From assembly GCA_016794985.1 (NCBI GenBank), contig JAEUIQ010000043.1:124001-188000 (forward strand): a stretch of 64,000 nucleotides of DNA, given 5' to 3'. Below, one piece after another: positions 1 to 7,432 of this stretch. Below the pieces are notes generated by a model. That model was not told the origin of the DNA. It saw only the letters and a program-made list of their open reading frames with translations, and did not search any database. Position 1 is the stretch's first letter; each line of letters starts with the position of its first letter. The translations under genes and the position numbers were made by a program. Origin of the DNA: Planctomycetaceae bacterium (GTDB lineage Bacteria > Planctomycetota > Planctomycetia > Pirellulales > Pirellulaceae).

Positions 1-195
1 GGTGTGGGGTTGTGCTTTGTCCCGGAAGTACTGGCCGAGTTCTTACAAAAGTCGTATCGTCTTCACCTCTTAGGGCGATTGGAAACCGGCACGATGCGGT
101 TCTACGCATTGACCGCGAAACGCATGTTCCAGCACCCCGCAGTTTTGCGTTTGTCGGAGGCGGCACGCCAACGACTCGTGTTGACACACACTTAA
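1..195 (+). CDS. LysR-family regulator, C-terminal end (partial, NhaR-like)
   Basis: Only the last 64 codons are inside the window; the gene starts upstream. The readable end carries 'FYALTAKRMFQHPAV', which resembles the C-terminal end of the effector-binding domain of NhaR-type LysR regulators ('FYAIS..R...HPAV'). The predicted role is transcriptional control, in NhaR proteins in response to sodium or pH. The DNA-binding helix-turn-helix lies outside the window and cannot be checked. The gene runs in the same direction as dapL and ends 72 bases before it, so the two could share a transcript, though nothing shows that it controls dapL. The family call rests on a short stretch. Confidence 0.55.
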   Translation, partial: GVGLCFVPEVLAEFLQKSYRLHLLGRLETGTMRFYALTAKRMFQHPAVLRLSEAARQRLVLTHT

Positions 196-267
196 CGACG
201 GGTGGAATTTCCAGTATCTTGTTGCCGCGAACTTGCTTCATTCCGCTTCCAAGAAAACGACTTTCAC

Positions 268-1500
268 ATGGCTCAGATCAACGACAATTTTCTCAAGCTG
301 CAGGCCGGTTATTTGTTCCCGGAGATTGCTCGCCGAGTTCAGGCTTATGCCAAAGAAAATCCCCAACACAAGATCATTCGCATGGGAATTGGCGATGTCA
401 CCGAACCATTGCCACCTACGGTGATTCAGGCCATGCATAACGCGGTCGACGAAATGGCTCGTCGCGAGACGTTTCGCGGTTATGGTCCGGAGCAAGGCTA
501 TGACTTCCTCCGAGATGCGATCGCCCAGCATGACTACCAGCGACGTGGTTGTCCCGTTTCGGCGGATGAAATCTTTGTATCGGATGGGTCGAAGTGCGAT
601 TGTGCGAATATCTTGGATATCTTTGGTGACAAGGTTCGGGTGGCGATCACCGATCCTGTGTATCCGGTCTACGTCGACACCAATGTGATGGCGGGACACA
701 CGGGGGTCGCCGACGAAGCCGGACGGTACGCGGGTGTCGAGTATTTGCCGGTTTTGGAAGAGAACGGCTTCGAAGTTCCGTTTCCCAAGCAGCCGGTAGA
801 TCTGATCTATTTGTGCTTCCCCAATAATCCAACTGGGATGGTGGCAACTCGTGAAACACTGGAGCGTTGGGTTCGATTTGCTCAACAGCATGGATCGGTG
901 ATTTTGTTTGATGCGGCGTATGAAGCCTACATTACCGACCCGAGCCTGCCGCACTCGATTTACGAGATACCTGGTGCGGATGAGGTTGCCATTGAATTTC
1001 GTAGTTTCAGTAAAACGGCGGGCTTTACGGGAACGCGGTGTGCGTTCATCGTGGTGCCCAAGAAGTTGAATGGGCGGGCCAACAACGGGGAACTGGTCTC
1101 GTTGCATCGCTTGTGGAGTCGCCGCCATAGCACCAAGTTCAATGGCGTGCCCTATATTATCCAACGAGGAGCCGCGGCGGTTTACTCGACAACCGGTCAG
1201 GCAGAAGTGCAGCAATTGATCAAGTTCTATCTGGAAAACGCTAGGTTGCTCCGCGAAGGGATCACGCAATTGGGGTGGCGTTGCTTTGGCGGCGTCAACG
1301 CGCCGTATTTGTGGCTGAAGACTCCTGGTGAATTAACGAGTTGGCAGTTTTTTGACCAACTCTTGCAAAAAGCTCATGTTGTGGGCACTCCCGGCAGTGG
1401 ATTCGGGCCTTCGGGTGAAGGCTACTTCCGTTTGAGCGCGTTCAATTCTCGCGAGAACGTTGTGGAGGCAATCACACGCATTCAGTCGTTGCAATTCTAG
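268..1500 (+). CDS. dapL: LL-diaminopimelate aminotransferase
   Basis: A 410-residue PLP-dependent fold-type I aminotransferase that converts tetrahydrodipicolinate directly to LL-diaminopimelate, for lysine and peptidoglycan. The start at 268 is chosen because '[20 protein letters not shown]' matches the usual DapL N-terminus; an upstream in-frame start would add 22 unconserved residues. Visible signatures are 'GYGPEQGY' (about residue 71), 'FPNNPTG' (184-190) and '[12 protein letters not shown]', with the Schiff-base lysine at about residue 249. Length equals the family norm. DapL is the aminotransferase route found in plants, Chlamydiae and many planctomycetes, instead of the succinylase DapCDE route. 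No other lysine gene is adjacent. Confidence 0.95.
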   Translation: MAQINDNFLKLQAGYLFPEIARRVQAYAKENPQHKIIRMGIGDVTEPLPPTVIQAMHNAVDEMARRETFRGYGPEQGYDFLRDAIAQHDYQRRGCPVSADEIFVSDGSKCDCANILDIFGDKVRVAITDPVYPVYVDTNVMAGHTGVADEAGRYAGVEYLPVLEENGFEVPFPKQPVDLIYLCFPNNPTGMVATRETLERWVRFAQQHGSVILFDAAYEAYITDPSLPHSIYEIPGADEVAIEFRSFSKTAGFTGTRCAFIVVPKKLNGRANNGELVSLHRLWSRRHSTKFNGVPYIIQRGAAAVYSTTGQAEVQQLIKFYLENARLLREGITQLGWRCFGGVNAPYLWLKTPGELTSWQFFDQLLQKAHVVGTPGSGFGPSGEGYFRLSAFNSRENVVEAITRIQSLQF

Positions 1501-1610
1501 GGCGTCCGGCTAACGAATCACGAGCTTGACTCCAACACCATTCAACGAAGAAAGTTCGTCGGCGCGTGGCAAGGACGGTGACCGAGAGGGATCACTGGAT
1601 TTGGCGCGTT

Positions 1611-1627
1611 GGCGGACGGTGTCCGCC
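1611..1627. terminator. 7-bp GC hairpin between convergent genes
   Basis: A perfect 7-bp inverted repeat (GGCGGAC / GTCCGCC) with a 3-base loop lies in the 159-base gap where dapL and the prephenate-dehydratase-like gene converge. It has no clear T-run on either side, so it is at best a weak bidirectional or Rho-assisted terminator. Confidence 0.4.
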
Positions 1628-1659
1628 GCGTGGCTGCGACTTATGAAGCATCCGGGGGT

Positions 1660-2619
1660 CTAACTTAAACCCAAACGCCACATTCGGGATGGCGTTCGTT
1701 CCGGCGAAGAATTGCTCGCTTCCGAATCGGTGAGTTCACCGGTCCACGGTGAATTCGGACTGGGTACAACGGCTAACGGGCTTTTTTGAATTTTGTAGTC
1801 TGTGTCGCCGAATCGCAGCCAACCGTTCCACAGATTCAAGTGGCTTAGGATGGTGTCCGATCCGTTGCTGGAACCTGGGACGGACGTCGACGAACCTTTG
1901 ACGAATTGAGTGATCAAGTACTGCCGAGTTGGATTGCTCGTTTGGTTGTGTTGCATCAATTCAATAACTGGTTTGTAATCGCCGTCCAATTGGACGATTA
2001 CAAACTCGGTCGCATTATCCGGATGATCTTGAATGGACTCGATACATAAAGGTGCCGCCAAGGTCAGAGCTGCCGTGCGACTCACGATCGCTGCATGTTC
2101 GGGACGTTTGGACATGTCAGGGAGTGCTGCGGCGGAGCTTTCAGTCGGCAGGCGTTCGGCATGCGGGAGATTTTGATCCAGCCAACGGCAACATTGATCC
2201 AGGGCTTGTTGCTTGCTTAATACAGTGCGTATCTCCGGTGGTGTTCCCCAGCTCACCAAGCAATGTTGGATTGGGACCACAAGCGAAGCGGAGATGCACA
2301 GTTGTGACGTCGGCGGATGGTGTGGGTCGGTCGTTCCAGCACCGTTGGTCCACGCTGCGAATGGGTCGGAAGAATTCGTATTGCCGGTGCCGCCCAGCAA
2401 CCGTCGAATTATTGCCTGAATGGTATCGTTTACCAAACCGCTGCTGGTATTAACTAAAGGAACCAGTCCGCAGCGGGCCCGGCGTAACTCGATCGTGGAG
2501 AACACCTGATCGATCGTTTCGCATGGCAAGAGCAACGCCTCGTCAGGTTGAACCATTTGGGCGGCCAAATGGCTATAAGTGTGGGCAGGTCCCAGATAGG
2601 CCACGCTGGTTTTGTTCAC
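1660..2619 (-). CDS. Prephenate dehydratase-like protein, atypical active site
   Basis: 319 residues. The N-terminal two thirds follow the prephenate dehydratase fold: 'VAYLGPAHTYSHLAA' (6-20), 'CGLVPLVNTSSG' (50-61), 'VLSKQQALDQC' (133-143) and 'SIQDHPDNATEF' (195-206). In the family, prephenate is decarboxylated and dehydrated to phenylpyruvate. Here the near-invariant T-R-F triad reads T204-E205-F206, the usual 'ENS' reads 'VNT', and the linker around residues 75-108 is enlarged. The C-terminal 110 residues show no recognisable ACT regulatory domain. The start is GTG, 30 bases after the HTTM gene, so it is the third gene of that operon. It could have changed substrate or be non-catalytic; the true phenylalanine-pathway enzyme is probably elsewhere. 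Confidence 0.7.
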   Translation of the reverse strand: MNKTSVAYLGPAHTYSHLAAQMVQPDEALLLPCETIDQVFSTIELRRARCGLVPLVNTSSGLVNDTIQAIIRRLLGGTGNTNSSDPFAAWTNGAGTTDPHHPPTSQLCISASLVVPIQHCLVSWGTPPEIRTVLSKQQALDQCCRWLDQNLPHAERLPTESSAAALPDMSKRPEHAAIVSRTAALTLAAPLCIESIQDHPDNATEFVIVQLDGDYKPVIELMQHNQTSNPTRQYLITQFVKGSSTSVPGSSNGSDTILSHLNLWNGWLRFGDTDYKIQKSPLAVVPSPNSPWTGELTDSEASNSSPERTPSRMWRLGLS

Positions 2620-2649
2620 GGACGAATGACTTTCTGATTCGACAAAGAT

Positions 2650-4407
2650 CTACAACTCGGTGGTACTCCACGCCTCTTCATCGCCGGTTGTTTGGTCAAC
2701 TCGCAGCAATTGCGAATAGGCCGAATCGATTTCGTGCGTTGCGATGGTACCTGCCGCTCTCGCCTGCTCTCGCCAAACATGAAGTTCTAGGTCGCGCAGT
2801 CGCTCACGCACGAGGTGGACGAACTCGGGTTGTTGCATCTCCAAATATAACAAGTTAACGTGCAACTGCCGCCACAAATAAACCGAATGGGGTTCGAACC
2901 AACCAGACAGCTGGTTCGGAACACTCAACGGACTTGGCAAAGAAGGGCGGATGTCGAATGATTCGCCGGATGCTAGATCGACGCGATGGACCCAGCCGAG
3001 GTTTTTGAGCGGGACCTGGCCAAACATGGGAAAATTCGGGTCCAGGCCTAGTTGGCACAGTACCGGGAACAATGGTTGGGGGTATTTGACCCAAGACTTT
3101 AGTACCGAGGCTTGGGAGAGGTTCCACCACACGGAAAGGGACATTAGGAAGACCACCAACCACTCGACCGCGGTGGCGCCTGGTCGACTCGAACTGGCGA
3201 TCTGTTCTGGCGGTTCTCTGTCTTGGTCGCGTTGATCAATCCAAAGACGGCGCCAACCGCCGGACGGTCCCAGAGGCCAGGCAAAAAACAGCAACCATCC
3301 CGCGCTGCAAATCAAGGAGAAGGTGCCAATGCTGAGCGTGGTTGCAATTCCCAAATGCATGAGAACTAGGAAGCAAATAGTCCAGCGCCGGGTCCAACCA
3401 AACAGCCCAGGACAAAAAACCAACACAGGACTGAGGAGCTCGACGGTGAGGACCGACCAAGTGACGAGACGCAGGAGCGCGGGATACATTAGCAATTGGG
3501 CGGCCATTGGTTTGGTGATGAAGCTCCACTGCAAAGCTTGTTCGACCGCTGAGCCATTCCACCAATCGTCATTCAATTTCGCCAACGCGGAATACTCATA
3601 GATCGACACCAATTGCACGAGAATCGCGCAAGTGGCCCAATTGCTGATCGCATAGCCGCCCCTCAGCGGTTGGCCACTGGTCAAATGCGTTTGGAATCGT
3701 TGGGCCTGAACTTGATTGATTCGTTTTCGCCAAAACCCTTGACGTGCAAACCACCAGGCATCCAAGCTAAACATTGCACCTGCCGGCAAAAACATCATCC
3801 AAAACAAAAACAAACGTTCTAATGAATCTGCACCTGAGTTAAACAACGGTAGGCGATGTTGGATGGATACAACCACGATCCATAAAACAATGTTTGCTGA
3901 TTTCGTAAACAGCCCGAGACCAAACAAGATGGCGCTGGCGATGCCGATTCCGATTACACAATCGAACCACAACCGACTAGCTAAGAAACTAGTTGCACGT
4001 TCGAAAGGCCCGTGCCAAGCTTCAAAGACCGGTTGCGGAATCGGTGGTGTTTGAGTGGGAGGATCGCCGGCAAGCTCTGCGACTGGCTGAACCGATTGAA
4101 CGGAAAGGACTGTGTTATGGGTTTGCGAGACGACTTGGTCCAGCCACAAAAGCGACCAGTGCCAAGGTGTCCAGGCCGAGCGAGACTCGCGGCTCGAGTA
4201 AAGTTGGTGGTCCGCCGCAGTCGGTTGAACGTTCAAGTCGTTCAATGGTGGCGTCGCCAAACTTTTGGGAAAGAGGTAGCCGCCGATTTCGATCCGTCCC
4301 AGCAAGCCCCAGATAACAATCAGTGCCAACAGCAAACGAAAGATGGCCAGCACTTCCAGGTCGATGACAAAGGCGTTGCGCAATCGCCTGCCGATCATAG
4401 CCATCAT
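2650..4407 (-). CDS. HTTM-domain membrane protein (gamma-carboxylase-like)
   Basis: 585 residues, multi-pass. The HTTM domain (Horizontally Transferred TransMembrane; homologous to the membrane part of vitamin-K-dependent gamma-glutamyl carboxylase) runs from about residue 15 to 420. Cues are 'VLAIFRLLLALIVIW' (19-33), 'QHRLPLFNSGADSLERLF' (183-200), 'SLDAWW' and 'YSALAKLNDDWWNG' (272-285). Lys277 aligns with the catalytic-base lysine (K218) in human carboxylase 'VKKLDADW'. The C-terminal ~150 residues are probably extramembrane. The start at 4407 is chosen because its ATG overlaps the upstream stop (ATGA), which implies translational coupling; longer starts would run into the upstream gene. 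Substrate and reaction in bacteria are unknown. Confidence 0.8.
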   Translation of the reverse strand: MMAMIGRRLRNAFVIDLEVLAIFRLLLALIVIWGLLGRIEIGGYLFPKSLATPPLNDLNVQPTAADHQLYSSRESRSAWTPWHWSLLWLDQVVSQTHNTVLSVQSVQPVAELAGDPPTQTPPIPQPVFEAWHGPFERATSFLASRLWFDCVIGIGIASAILFGLGLFTKSANIVLWIVVVSIQHRLPLFNSGADSLERLFLFWMMFLPAGAMFSLDAWWFARQGFWRKRINQVQAQRFQTHLTSGQPLRGGYAISNWATCAILVQLVSIYEYSALAKLNDDWWNGSAVEQALQWSFITKPMAAQLLMYPALLRLVTWSVLTVELLSPVLVFCPGLFGWTRRWTICFLVLMHLGIATTLSIGTFSLICSAGWLLFFAWPLGPSGGWRRLWIDQRDQDREPPEQIASSSRPGATAVEWLVVFLMSLSVWWNLSQASVLKSWVKYPQPLFPVLCQLGLDPNFPMFGQVPLKNLGWVHRVDLASGESFDIRPSLPSPLSVPNQLSGWFEPHSVYLWRQLHVNLLYLEMQQPEFVHLVRERLRDLELHVWREQARAAGTIATHEIDSAYSQLLRVDQTTGDEEAWSTTEL

Positions 4408-5531
4408 GTCGGCGATTTCCTGGCAGAGGTGTTGGTAGAATCCAACCGCAAGCTGAACTTCGTGCTCCAACGACCGTCCAGGTCCCCGGTGACCGTCCAG
4501 TGGGGCAGCACGCTCACGTGATGGAATGCGGTTGAACAACGACTCTCGATTGGAGTCGCACTGACCGCGATGCTGCACAGTTTGGGTGTGCAAAGTTGAA
4601 GATCGATCCCCGACCAAGCGTCGCATAATCCAACGCCTGCGGAGCATGGCAGGTACAAAGAACGGCGGCATGAACCCAAACGATGCCCTGACAAGTCATG
4701 CAAAAATCGATTGGCATCATCTGTCCCAATACCAGTCCAATGCCACAGTGAGCCAAAGTTTACGTGGATGCCAGCCGGCAAACCTTCGATCAAGTAGGTT
4801 ATCTCGAGCTCCTCTTGAGATTCGAGAATCGTCAAGGCCTTGCTAACTCGCAACGGCAAGTCATGAACCAATGACTGTTGGCGCAAGAGAACTTGAACGC
4901 GTCCTTCTCCTTGCCGCAACTGGCCGTGATAACTCCCGTTTGCAAAGTTCGCGTCGGCGTGAGTCAGATAGTCCGAGACTTCATTTGACTGAATCTTTGG
5001 GTACCAAAAGTATTCGACGAAACTTGGCAAGTCACCAGCCAAGACGTTTTGACGCTCGTTTCGCGAGTCGAGCCCTAGCAACCGACCACCGAGTGATGGG
5101 GCCATCCAGGCCACACAATGCGAGTTCGCTAAACGGATCTCGGTCTCACCGTCTCCATCGAAGTCATGCAGCAACGCTTCGATGACCTCTGGCTTAAGAT
5201 TCCGGAACTTGTCGATGAGGTTTTCGGCATCGATGAGATTGCGGCGGATTGATTGCACGGCGTCCATCGGCAGCTCGGTGCACCAGTTTTCTAGGGCCGC
5301 TTGAGCGAGGCCGGAACTTGGGAGCGTCATTGGCGGCTCTGCGCCCACTGCGGAGCATCCATGATATTGAGCGCAATACAAATGCCACTTCGCTTGATCC
5401 AAACCGGGGTCGGCATGACCGTCGTCGTGCAAGCGTTGCAAGCGATCGTGCAAGAACTGCCATCGACCGAACAAATGGGGGATCGGACTACAAGCGGTGT
5501 TGCAAGTTCGTTGTTTGTAACCTAGTGTCAT
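4404..5531 (-). CDS. Orphan GH57-amylase C-terminal (DUF1926-like) domain protein
   Basis: 375 residues. It looks like the C-terminal half of GH57 alpha-amylase/4-alpha-glucanotransferase without its catalytic barrel. 'AKWHLYCAQYHGC' (about 48-60) sits where the family has its 'gQcN..YWHG' segment, and 'DFDGDGETEIRLAN' then 'PSLGGRLLGLDSRN' match the beta-sandwich (DUF1926) start. The family catalytic Glu and Asp would lie upstream and are absent; the neighbouring DNA holds a divergent tylF gene with no remnant of them. The gene has a strong GGAGG site 6 bases before ATG 5531 and is coupled by ATGA to the HTTM gene, so it looks maintained rather than decayed. Carbohydrate binding is an inference. 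First gene of a three-gene operon. Confidence 0.6.
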   Translation of the reverse strand: MTLGYKQRTCNTACSPIPHLFGRWQFLHDRLQRLHDDGHADPGLDQAKWHLYCAQYHGCSAVGAEPPMTLPSSGLAQAALENWCTELPMDAVQSIRRNLIDAENLIDKFRNLKPEVIEALLHDFDGDGETEIRLANSHCVAWMAPSLGGRLLGLDSRNERQNVLAGDLPSFVEYFWYPKIQSNEVSDYLTHADANFANGSYHGQLRQGEGRVQVLLRQQSLVHDLPLRVSKALTILESQEELEITYLIEGLPAGIHVNFGSLWHWTGIGTDDANRFLHDLSGHRLGSCRRSLYLPCSAGVGLCDAWSGIDLQLCTPKLCSIAVSATPIESRCSTAFHHVSVLPHWTVTGDLDGRWSTKFSLRLDSTNTSARKSPT

Positions 5532-5681
5532 CACCTTCCTCCGCAGTGTTCTTCGCCTCTATCGACCTCACCTCGTTGGACTCCTGACCGGATCACGGGA
5601 TATCGGTGTTGTAGCTGTCGTAATTGCTATTGCAATTGAAACGATTCAGCTTGAGAATACCGATCACACGGAGGATATCGC

Positions 5682-6503
5682 ATGGGATTGAAGAGTCAGA
5701 TTCGCAAGCTATTTCGCCCACTGCCAAGGGAGAGAGGCAATCGAACCGTCGAATCAACGACGCCGACTGAACAAGCGTCAAATTCTACTTTGGCAGCGTT
5801 GTCCGCCCAATTTCCGGACGTACCGGAGGCCTATCTGGAGGTGTACCAATCGGTAAAGTCCCTGACGATGACCTCGCCCGAACGTATTTTCGGGTTGTGT
5901 CAGGCAGTGGACCATGTGGTAACCCAGGATTTGCCGGGGGCGTTGGTCGAATGCGGGGTTTGGCGTGGGGGAAGTTCAGTCGCCATGATCCGGACGCTGC
6001 TTGGCCGCGAGATTCGCAATCGCGAACTATGGTTGTACGATACGTTCGAAGGCATGAGTCCCCCCACCGAACACGACGTGGATTGCTTTGGGAATCCGGC
6101 GGACAAACTATTATCCCGGGATCGGGACGACCGTCAGTCGCAATCATCGGTGTGGTGCGAGGCTTCATTGGCAGATGTGCGTCGCAACATAGAGCAATGG
6201 GACTACCCCGTGCAGCGAGTTCACTACGTGGTGGGCAAAGTCGAAGAAACGATCCCCCAGCGGATTCCGGACCAGATCTCGCTGTTGCGATTAGACACGG
6301 ATTGGTTCGAGTCGACATGGCACGAGTTGGTGCATTTGTTCCCTCGGCTGGTGCCTGGCGGAATTCTCATTATCGATGACTATGGACATTGGCAGGGATG
6401 TCGCCAAGCGGTGGATCAATATCTTGCCGAGTATGCTCCGAACCTGTTTCTGCATCGGCTCGACTATACCGGTCGTTTGGCCATTAAACCGTACACTTCC
6501 TAA
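5682..6503 (+). CDS. TylF/MycF-type O-methyltransferase
   Basis: 273 residues, SAM-dependent. 'GALVECGVWRGGSS' is the SAM-binding loop; 'LWLYDTFEGM', 'LLRLDTDWFEST' and 'GGILIIDDYGHWQG' are TylF-family signatures, and the DTD and DD acidic pairs supply the metal ligands. Characterised members methylate hydroxyls of sugars on macrolides; in planctomycetes they usually lie in polysaccharide or glycan loci, and the target here is unknown. ATG 5682 is preceded by GGAGG. The next methyltransferase follows after 11 bases, so the two are co-transcribed. The promoter must lie in the 150-base divergent gap shared with the GH57-like gene. Confidence 0.85.
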   Translation: MGLKSQIRKLFRPLPRERGNRTVESTTPTEQASNSTLAALSAQFPDVPEAYLEVYQSVKSLTMTSPERIFGLCQAVDHVVTQDLPGALVECGVWRGGSSVAMIRTLLGREIRNRELWLYDTFEGMSPPTEHDVDCFGNPADKLLSRDRDDRQSQSSVWCEASLADVRRNIEQWDYPVQRVHYVVGKVEETIPQRIPDQISLLRLDTDWFESTWHELVHLFPRLVPGGILIIDDYGHWQGCRQAVDQYLAEYAPNLFLHRLDYTGRLAIKPYTS

Positions 6504-6514
6504 GGGCGATCGAA

Positions 6515-7405
6515 TTGAGTGTGCCCCCTGGTCAAGGTCTTCAGTTATTGAATGTCGGCTGTGGTCGTCATTTTCATCCGGCGTGGCGTAATATCGATGT
6601 CGTTAGCTACGATCCCCGGGTCGAGGCTCATGATTTGCGTTTGGGACTGCCGGCGAAGCCTGGACAATACGACATGGTTTACCATTCGCACGTCCTGGAG
6701 CACCTGACACCAGCCGACGGACAGCGGTTGATCGAAGAATGCTATCGAGTCCTCAAACCGGGCGGTGTATTGCGAATCGTGGTCCCAGATCTCGAATATA
6801 TTGCGCGGAGCTACATCTCGGCTTTGGAAGAGGCGTGCGTCGAACCGGAAGACCCAGCGACGGAGTCGCAACGGGCGCTCCGGGTTGCCAAGTACGACTG
6901 GATCAAGCTGGAATTGCTGGATCAATTGGTTCGACAGACGTCGGGGGGATTGATGGGACCAGCCATGCAAACGGCAACCGGGGAATTGGCCGCGTTTATC
7001 GGCCATCGCTTGGGCCATGAAGTGAAGTACGCCAATTCGCAGCTTGCTGAAGTTCCGGCCGGCGACCCATCAGGGCAGACCGCGACCCCAAAAGCGAAAC
7101 CAACCAGGCCACCGGCGCGGGTTCGCTGGGCCCGGAAAATCATCAAGTGGATGCTGGGAAAAGAGGCACTGAAGTGGTTGGATGTGGGACAGTTTTTAGA
7201 CAGTGGCGAAGTACATCGTTGGATGTACGACCGCTTTAGCCTACAAGAACTGACACGTCGCTGTCGGTTTCGAGAGTTTCGCGTTTGCACCGCGAGCGAA
7301 AGCTATTTGCTGGGCTTTGCCGACTTCGAACTGGATCAAGTGGGTGGTGTCGTCCGCAAGCCGGACTCCATTTTCACGGAATGTCGCAAGCCCCAAAAAA
7401 TTTAA
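6515..7405 (+). CDS. Class I SAM-dependent methyltransferase
   Basis: 296 residues. 'LNVGCGRHFHPAWRNID' is the SAM-binding motif, followed by 'YDMVYHSHVLEHL' and 'YRVLKPGGVLRIVVPDLE', the Methyltransf_11 pattern found in methyltransferases of cell-surface polysaccharide clusters. About residues 170-215 form a Pro/Lys-rich linker before a second helical part with 'GEVHRWMYDRFSL', a segment typical of this glycan-associated subgroup. The start is taken as TTG 6515, 11 bases after tylF; GTG 6521 is an alternative. Acts with TylF, probably on the same glycan. Substrate unknown. Confidence 0.85.
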   Translation: MSVPPGQGLQLLNVGCGRHFHPAWRNIDVVSYDPRVEAHDLRLGLPAKPGQYDMVYHSHVLEHLTPADGQRLIEECYRVLKPGGVLRIVVPDLEYIARSYISALEEACVEPEDPATESQRALRVAKYDWIKLELLDQLVRQTSGGLMGPAMQTATGELAAFIGHRLGHEVKYANSQLAEVPAGDPSGQTATPKAKPTRPPARVRWARKIIKWMLGKEALKWLDVGQFLDSGEVHRWMYDRFSLQELTRRCRFREFRVCTASESYLLGFADFELDQVGGVVRKPDSIFTECRKPQKI

Positions 7406-7432
7406 GCGCGTCGTGTCCTCGACACGACAGGA

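Noticed and set aside
238-1269. 343-codon open frame opposite dapL
   Set aside because: Lies wholly antisense to dapL with no motif; the dapL frame shows full family conservation.
4404-5531. Pseudogene call for the GH57-like gene
   Set aside because: Uninterrupted frame, GGAGG ribosome site and ATGA coupling to the next gene argue for a functional short protein.
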